Made by a program: the position numbers and the translations under genes. From CAG-877 sp963589235 (GTDB lineage: Bacteria; Bacillota_I; Bacilli_A; RF39; UBA660): 9,494 nt of DNA. The stretch lies in contig CAVAJX010000001.1 in NCBI GenBank assembly GCA_963589235.1, positions 1 through 9,494 of the forward strand, in the 5' to 3' direction. The notes beneath the pieces are model-generated. The model made no database searches, was not told the origin of the DNA, and saw only the letters and a list, made by a program, of their open reading frames with translations. Positions 7,248-9,494 of the stretch are shown here, in pieces; position 1 is the stretch's first letter; the number at the start of each line of letters is the position of its first letter.

Positions 7248-7626
7248 GGGGCTGATTTGGTTTCGACGGGAATATTAGAGCATAGATGGCAAGTCGAATG
7301 TCCACGTCACGGGCACAAAAAAATAAATGCAAAAAATTTAAAAAATGCAGTTGCTAACATGTTTGGTACTCGCCAAGCTGTTGCTTTTGCCTAATAATAA
7401 TATAGGTCTGCGCTTTCTTTAGTTTTTATCTACGGAATTATAGAAGGTTCATTTTAGTAGGTTATAACTATTTTTTGCCTAGAAAATAGGAAGAATTAAT
7501 TGGCTGGTATATTGTCTTGGTCGTTAACTACTTGGATGATGTATAAGAATAATTAGTTAACTAAGCTTGTAGAGGTTTATGTAGCTTTATTTTCGGACAG
7601 GAGTTCGATTCTCCTCAGCTCCACCA
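7248..7626 (+). ncRNA. ssrA: Transfer-messenger RNA (tmRNA, one-piece)
   Basis: tmRNA rescues ribosomes stalled on non-stop mRNA by acting first as alanyl-tRNA and then as a short mRNA for a degradation tag. The 5' end GGGGCTGATTTGGTTTCGACGGG-type sequence (7248-7270) is the tmRNA signature. It pairs with the 3' end TCAGCTCC (7615-7622) to form the acceptor stem, with one G-U pair, followed by A and an encoded CCA (7624-7626). The T-arm is GGAGTTCGATTCTCC (7600-7614). Length of about 379 bases is typical of the one-piece form. The tag frame starts at 7329 and ends in three TAA codons. The middle region (about 7400-7570) should hold the later pseudoknots, which I did not fold in full. SmpB and RNase R, its partners, are encoded upstream. 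Confidence 0.95.
7329..7394 (+). other. tmRNA proteolysis-tag reading frame
   Basis: The resume codon is taken as GCA at 7329-7331, about a dozen bases after the likely end of pseudoknot 1, as in other tmRNAs. The frame encodes 21 residues: AKNLKNAVAN, then MFGTRQ, then AVAFA, followed by TAA three times in a row (7392-7400). Many bacterial tags are near 10-15 residues. This longer tag ending in a small-Phe-Ala degron is more like Mollicutes tags (recalled family knowledge). A second GCA at 7347 would give a 15-residue tag but stands too far from pseudoknot 1. Confidence 0.8.
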
Positions 7627-7638
7627 GGTTGATAGGAA

Positions 7639-7655
7639 ACTCGAACTTTTCGAGT
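7639..7655 (+). other. Hairpin just after tmRNA 3' end
   Basis: ACTCGAA (7639-7645) pairs perfectly with TTCGAGT (7649-7655) across a 3-base loop. It is not followed by a T-run, so it is not itself a terminator. It lies between the tmRNA CCA and the true terminator and may guide or limit 3'-end processing of the precursor; that role is inference. Confidence 0.5.
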
Positions 7656-7665
7656 AGTAATAAAT

Positions 7666-7690
7666 ACTAACTAGAAATAGTTAGTTTTTT
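7666..7690 (+). terminator. Intrinsic terminator of ssrA
   Basis: A perfect 8-bp stem, ACTAACTA (7666-7673) with TAGTTAGT (7678-7685), closes a GAAA tetraloop and runs directly into six T residues (7685-7690). Confidence 0.88.
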
Positions 7691-7716
7691 CTTTAATAAA
7701 GGAAAGTGATTGGGTT

Positions 7717-7770
7717 ATGATAATAGAAACTAAAGTACTTGTTATAAGTGATAAAATAAACAAAAGGTAG
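7717..7770 (+). CDS. Very short reading frame after ssrA (17 aa), doubtful
   Basis: An ATG at 7717 preceded by AAAGGAAAGTG opens a 17-residue frame (MIIETKVLVISDKINKR) that stops with TAG at 7768-7770. It has no recognisable match. It may be the broken 5' end of a lost gene, or chance. It sits at the start of the decayed region downstream of the ssrA terminator. Confidence 0.15.
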   Translation: MIIETKVLVISDKINKR

Positions 7771-7772
7771 AT

Positions 7773-7910
7773 ATGATTTGCAGTATTAAAGTTGATATTG
7801 ATTTTATGGCTTATGAATATACTACTGCTTTAAATGGTTGAATGATTATAAGAATAATGGTCGGTGTAATTCAAAATGAAATTGAAAAATTTGATAAGAA
7901 GTTTGCTTAA
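7773..7910 (+). pseudogene. Broken small reading frame with in-frame TGA
   Basis: An ATG at 7773 follows a fair ribosome binding site (AAGG, 7764-7767). It encodes 22 residues (ending in EYTTALNG), meets TGA at 7839-7841, and continues in the same frame for another 22 codons (ending in EIEKFDKKFA) to TAA at 7908-7910. A neighbouring frame across the break reads NDYKNNGRCNSK, so an indel rather than a point change may be involved. I do not recognise the product. The 7691-7972 stretch contains no intact gene; a 36-codon frame at 7876-7986 has no ribosome binding site. Most likely this is remnant DNA of a lost gene. Confidence 0.3.
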
Positions 7911-7961
7911 GATTCACTTACAAAATATATTATCGAATGAGTTATATAAAGGTGATTTTAC

Positions 7962-7997
7962 AAAAAAAAAGATCACTGCATTTTAGGACCTTTTTTT
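7962..7997 (-). terminator. Terminator-like hairpin at the end of the - strand pseudogene
   Basis: On the - strand, AAAAAGGTC pairs with GATCTTTTT (7987-7995 with 7966-7974) around a 12-base loop, followed by a long T-run. On this strand the single odd pair is an allowed G-U, while on the + strand it would be an A-C mismatch. This favours termination of - strand transcripts. It overlaps the pseudogene TGA (7973-7975). Confidence 0.5.
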
Positions 7998-8571
7998 GAT
8001 AAATTATCAGTAAATTTATATGTCTTTTCAAAATCTCTTTGTGAAAGTCCACACATATCATCGATATTTGTAATATTAATGTAACCATCAGCGGCACTTT
8101 GCATACTAGAATCCGAGTGATTTAAAATAATGTTGTCTGTAATTTGAATAAAAAATTGAGGTTCTCCTTTTGGCTTATATAGACTAGGATTTATTAGGTC
8201 TGTTTCATATTTGTTTTTAAATGTTGTATCATCAATAATCCATTGATAAGGATATCCATTATTGTCTATTATAATATTTCCTTGTTCATCAATTTTAGTA
8301 ACAATCCATCTTGGTTGATTTGTTTGAGCATCTATTTGAACTTGTGCAGTCTTTTCTTGAATTTCGTTTCCTTTGGAATCAGTATTCCAAGAAACAACAG
8401 TTTCACCAATGCTACCTTTTCTAGCAATATTCTAGTGATTTTTTCAGCTTGTCTTGGCACCATAGTTCCATTTTCAATACCTTGTTTTACATACCTTGAT
8501 ACTTTAACTTATAGTTTTCCATATCTTTTACTGCTCTTGTTATTTATTATAAAATGTATCAGTGCTTTTTA
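7973..8571 (-). pseudogene. Decayed gene of unknown function, three one-base deletions
   Basis: The - strand is open from 8431 down to a TGA at 7973-7975 (152 codons) but has no usable start. Upstream, the protein-like sequence continues in other frames: VSRYVKQGIENGTMVPRQAE then KITRI, before it DMENYK, and before that KSTDTFYNK. The pieces join if one base is restored near each of 8426, 8508 and 8548, giving about 200 codons. The ATA near 8570, just after AGAGGA, may be a lost ATG. The product has two similar blocks ending in F/DF-x3-Y (IIDDTTFKNKYE; then INITNIDDMCGLSQRDFEKTY), which is reminiscent of small PGDYG-like domains; that comparison is a guess. It follows the 208-residue gene, whose stop (8569-8571) it may overlap. 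Homopolymer sequencing errors are the alternative explanation. Confidence 0.65.
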
Positions 8572-9195
8572 TTTTTCCTCTTTTATTTCTTTAATCCAAT
8601 TGGGATTATATTTTGAATTTAATTCTTTATTTGTTGTTTTATTATAACATTTAACAATAGATTTTTTTACTTTAACACCAGGTTTAAAACATCCATTAAT
8701 ATACATGTAACATGAAAATAAAATTGCTACTAATAAATACTTATCATTTTTTACATAAATTTTAAAATTATGTAAATCATTATAAATGATTGTCTCTTTA
8801 TTTATTTGAGATATTTGGTTTTCATTTAAGTAAATTGTATTCTTAACCTCTTTACCAAGTCCAATTCCATATTCTTTATAATATTTTCCCTCATAATTTA
8901 ATTCATTATAGGAATATTTACTAAATAGACTTGTTTTTTTATCTACTTGATATATTTCTCCTACTTTTTTCCCAGATACAATTACTTGATATGTTTTAAA
9001 ATTTTTGTTTTTTTCATGCAAATTATTTATATTTTTTAATTCAAATTGTATGTTATTATAAAATCCCTTTAAAGAAACTTCTGTTGAACCTAATCTTCCT
9101 TTGACATTGATTGAACCTAATATATTTTCATTAGAAATTATATTGAAGTTTGCTTCAAACATTTCTTTATTTTGTTGTTTTATATCTAATATCAT
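8569..9195 (-). CDS. Hypothetical protein, possible tubby/LURP-one-like fold (208 aa)
   Basis: I do not recognise this gene for certain. The protein is rich in Lys, Asn, Ile and Tyr and looks all-beta in its first 150 residues: short alternating strands such as ENILGSINVKGRL (23-35), YQVIVSGKKVGEIYQV (69-84) and LFSKYSYNELNYEGKYY (90-106). The pattern of a repeated 'strand, Gly-Lys-x-Val-Gly-x-Ile, strand' resembles bacterial tubby-like or LURP-one-related proteins, a tentative idea. One hydrophobic segment (YLLVAILFSCYMYINGCF, 153-170) could be a membrane helix or the buried helix of such a fold. The end is charged (NPNWIKEIKEEK). There is no signal peptide. The ATG at 9193-9195 is preceded by AGAGGT (9203-9208). 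A weak promoter (TTACAA at 9243-9238, TATTTT at 9220-9215) is possible. The next gene downstream on this strand is the pseudogene. Confidence 0.7.
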   Translation of the reverse strand: MILDIKQQNKEMFEANFNIISNENILGSINVKGRLGSTEVSLKGFYNNIQFELKNINNLHEKNKNFKTYQVIVSGKKVGEIYQVDKKTSLFSKYSYNELNYEGKYYKEYGIGLGKEVKNTIYLNENQISQINKETIIYNDLHNFKIYVKNDKYLLVAILFSCYMYINGCFKPGVKVKKSIVKCYNKTTNKELNSKYNPNWIKEIKEEK

Positions 9196-9261
9196 AAATT
9201 ATACCTCTAATAAAAAAATAATTGTTTTCTATTTTTTTGTAACTTTCTATAATTTTTTTGT

Positions 9262-9432
9262 TTATTTATGATTATTTTTTTCAAAGGGTAATATACATGC
9301 TACTACTGTAAATATTGTTCCAAAAAGTAACATTGTAAATCTTCCTATTCCATCTATTTCAGTAATAATTCCATAATCCAATATACCTATACCAAAAAGC
9401 ATTAATGTTATTTTAAAAATATTTTTTTTCAT
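9262..9432 (-). CDS. Small hypothetical membrane protein (56 aa)
   Basis: The reading frame starts at an ATG preceded by a clear AGGAAGT (9438-9444, - strand) and ends in TAA at 9262-9264. The 56-residue product starts MKKNIFK, then has a hydrophobic stretch LMLFGIGILDYGII (10-23), a short polar turn TEIDGIGR (24-31) and a second helix MLLFGTIFTVVACILPF (34-50), with a charged end EKNNHK. It is thus a likely two-helix membrane hairpin. I do not recognise a family. It lies 66 bases upstream of the 208-residue gene on the same strand and could be co-transcribed with it. Confidence 0.6.
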   Translation of the reverse strand: MKKNIFKITLMLFGIGILDYGIITEIDGIGRFTMLLFGTIFTVVACILPFEKNNHK

Positions 9433-9451
9433 ATTTTACTTCCTTTTTTTT

Positions 9452-9460
9452 ATTATAACA
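9452..9460 (-). promoter_or_regulatory. Extended -10 promoter of the 56-residue gene
   Basis: On the - strand, 9460-9452 reads TGTTATAAT, a TG-N-TATAAT extended -10 matching the ssrA element. The start would fall about 13 bases before the ATG region, close to the AGGAAGT site, so the leader is very short. No -35 is clear. Confidence 0.45.
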
Positions 9461-9494
9461 TTATTTTATATTTTAACCTAATTCTTTGATGATT

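Noticed and set aside
7839..7841. TGA read as tryptophan (genetic code 4)
   Set aside because: The capA-like gene ends in TGA just before smpB, and its family ends there. Trp in the core genes is encoded by TGG. The TGA in this fragment is better explained by decay.
7876..7986. A 36-codon + strand frame starting MKLKNLIRSLL
   Set aside because: It has no ribosome binding site, a stop just upstream, overlaps other remnant frames and the terminator-like hairpin, and its composition is what AT-rich non-coding DNA gives.
8243..8647. A 134-codon open frame on the + strand
   Set aside because: It is the antisense of the decayed - strand gene and the end of the 208-residue gene. It gives a Phe/Ile/Ser-rich product typical of reverse-complement reading of AT-rich coding sequence.
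9226..9260. Imperfect direct repeat of a TTTCTAT...TTTTTTTGT unit
   Set aside because: It consists mostly of T-runs in a very AT-rich spacer; such similarity is expected by chance.

Overview
The window looks like chromosome from an AT-rich, low-GC Gram-positive bacterium of the Bacilli/Mollicutes side of the Firmicutes. The evidence is strong AGGAGG-type ribosome binding sites, T-tract terminators, heavy AT codon bias, and a secG-rnr-smpB-ssrA gene neighbourhood of Firmicutes type. TGA is used as a true stop (the capA-like gene ends in TGA), so this is not a code-4 Mycoplasma. The tmRNA tag ends in AVAFA, which recalls Mollicutes tags (established knowledge, recalled rather than searched). 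An uncultured gut Bacilli lineage such as the RF39 group is a reasonable guess, not a proof.

Layout. Positions 1-4140 (+ strand) hold secG with its own promoter and terminator, then a tight unit rnr - capA-like - smpB with gaps of 7 and 4 bases. Positions 4165-7158 (- strand) hold a pyruvate formate-lyase operon, pflB then pflA, two bases apart, convergent with smpB. Positions 7227-7690 (+) hold ssrA (tmRNA) with an extended -10 promoter and a strong terminator. SecG is part of the Sec translocon. RNase R, SmpB and tmRNA together make the trans-translation and non-stop mRNA decay system, here split by a capA-like gene and by the inverted pfl operon.

Positions 7690-9494, downstream of the tmRNA 3' end, are accessory in character. 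They hold short broken reading frames (+), a decayed - strand gene of about 200 codons disabled by three apparent one-base deletions, an intact 208-residue protein of unknown function, and a 56-residue membrane peptide. The ssrA 3' end is a well-known integration site for mobile elements, but no integrase and no second copy of the ssrA end is visible here, so an inserted element is only inferred.

Regulation. Four promoters (secG, ssrA, pflB and the 56-residue gene) share a TATGnTATAAT-like extended -10 element, three of them without a recognisable -35. Several terminators are packed into the last codons or the stop codon of the genes they end. I see no clear new biological system. The most interesting points are the long tmRNA tag, the rearranged trans-translation locus and the decaying post-ssrA region.
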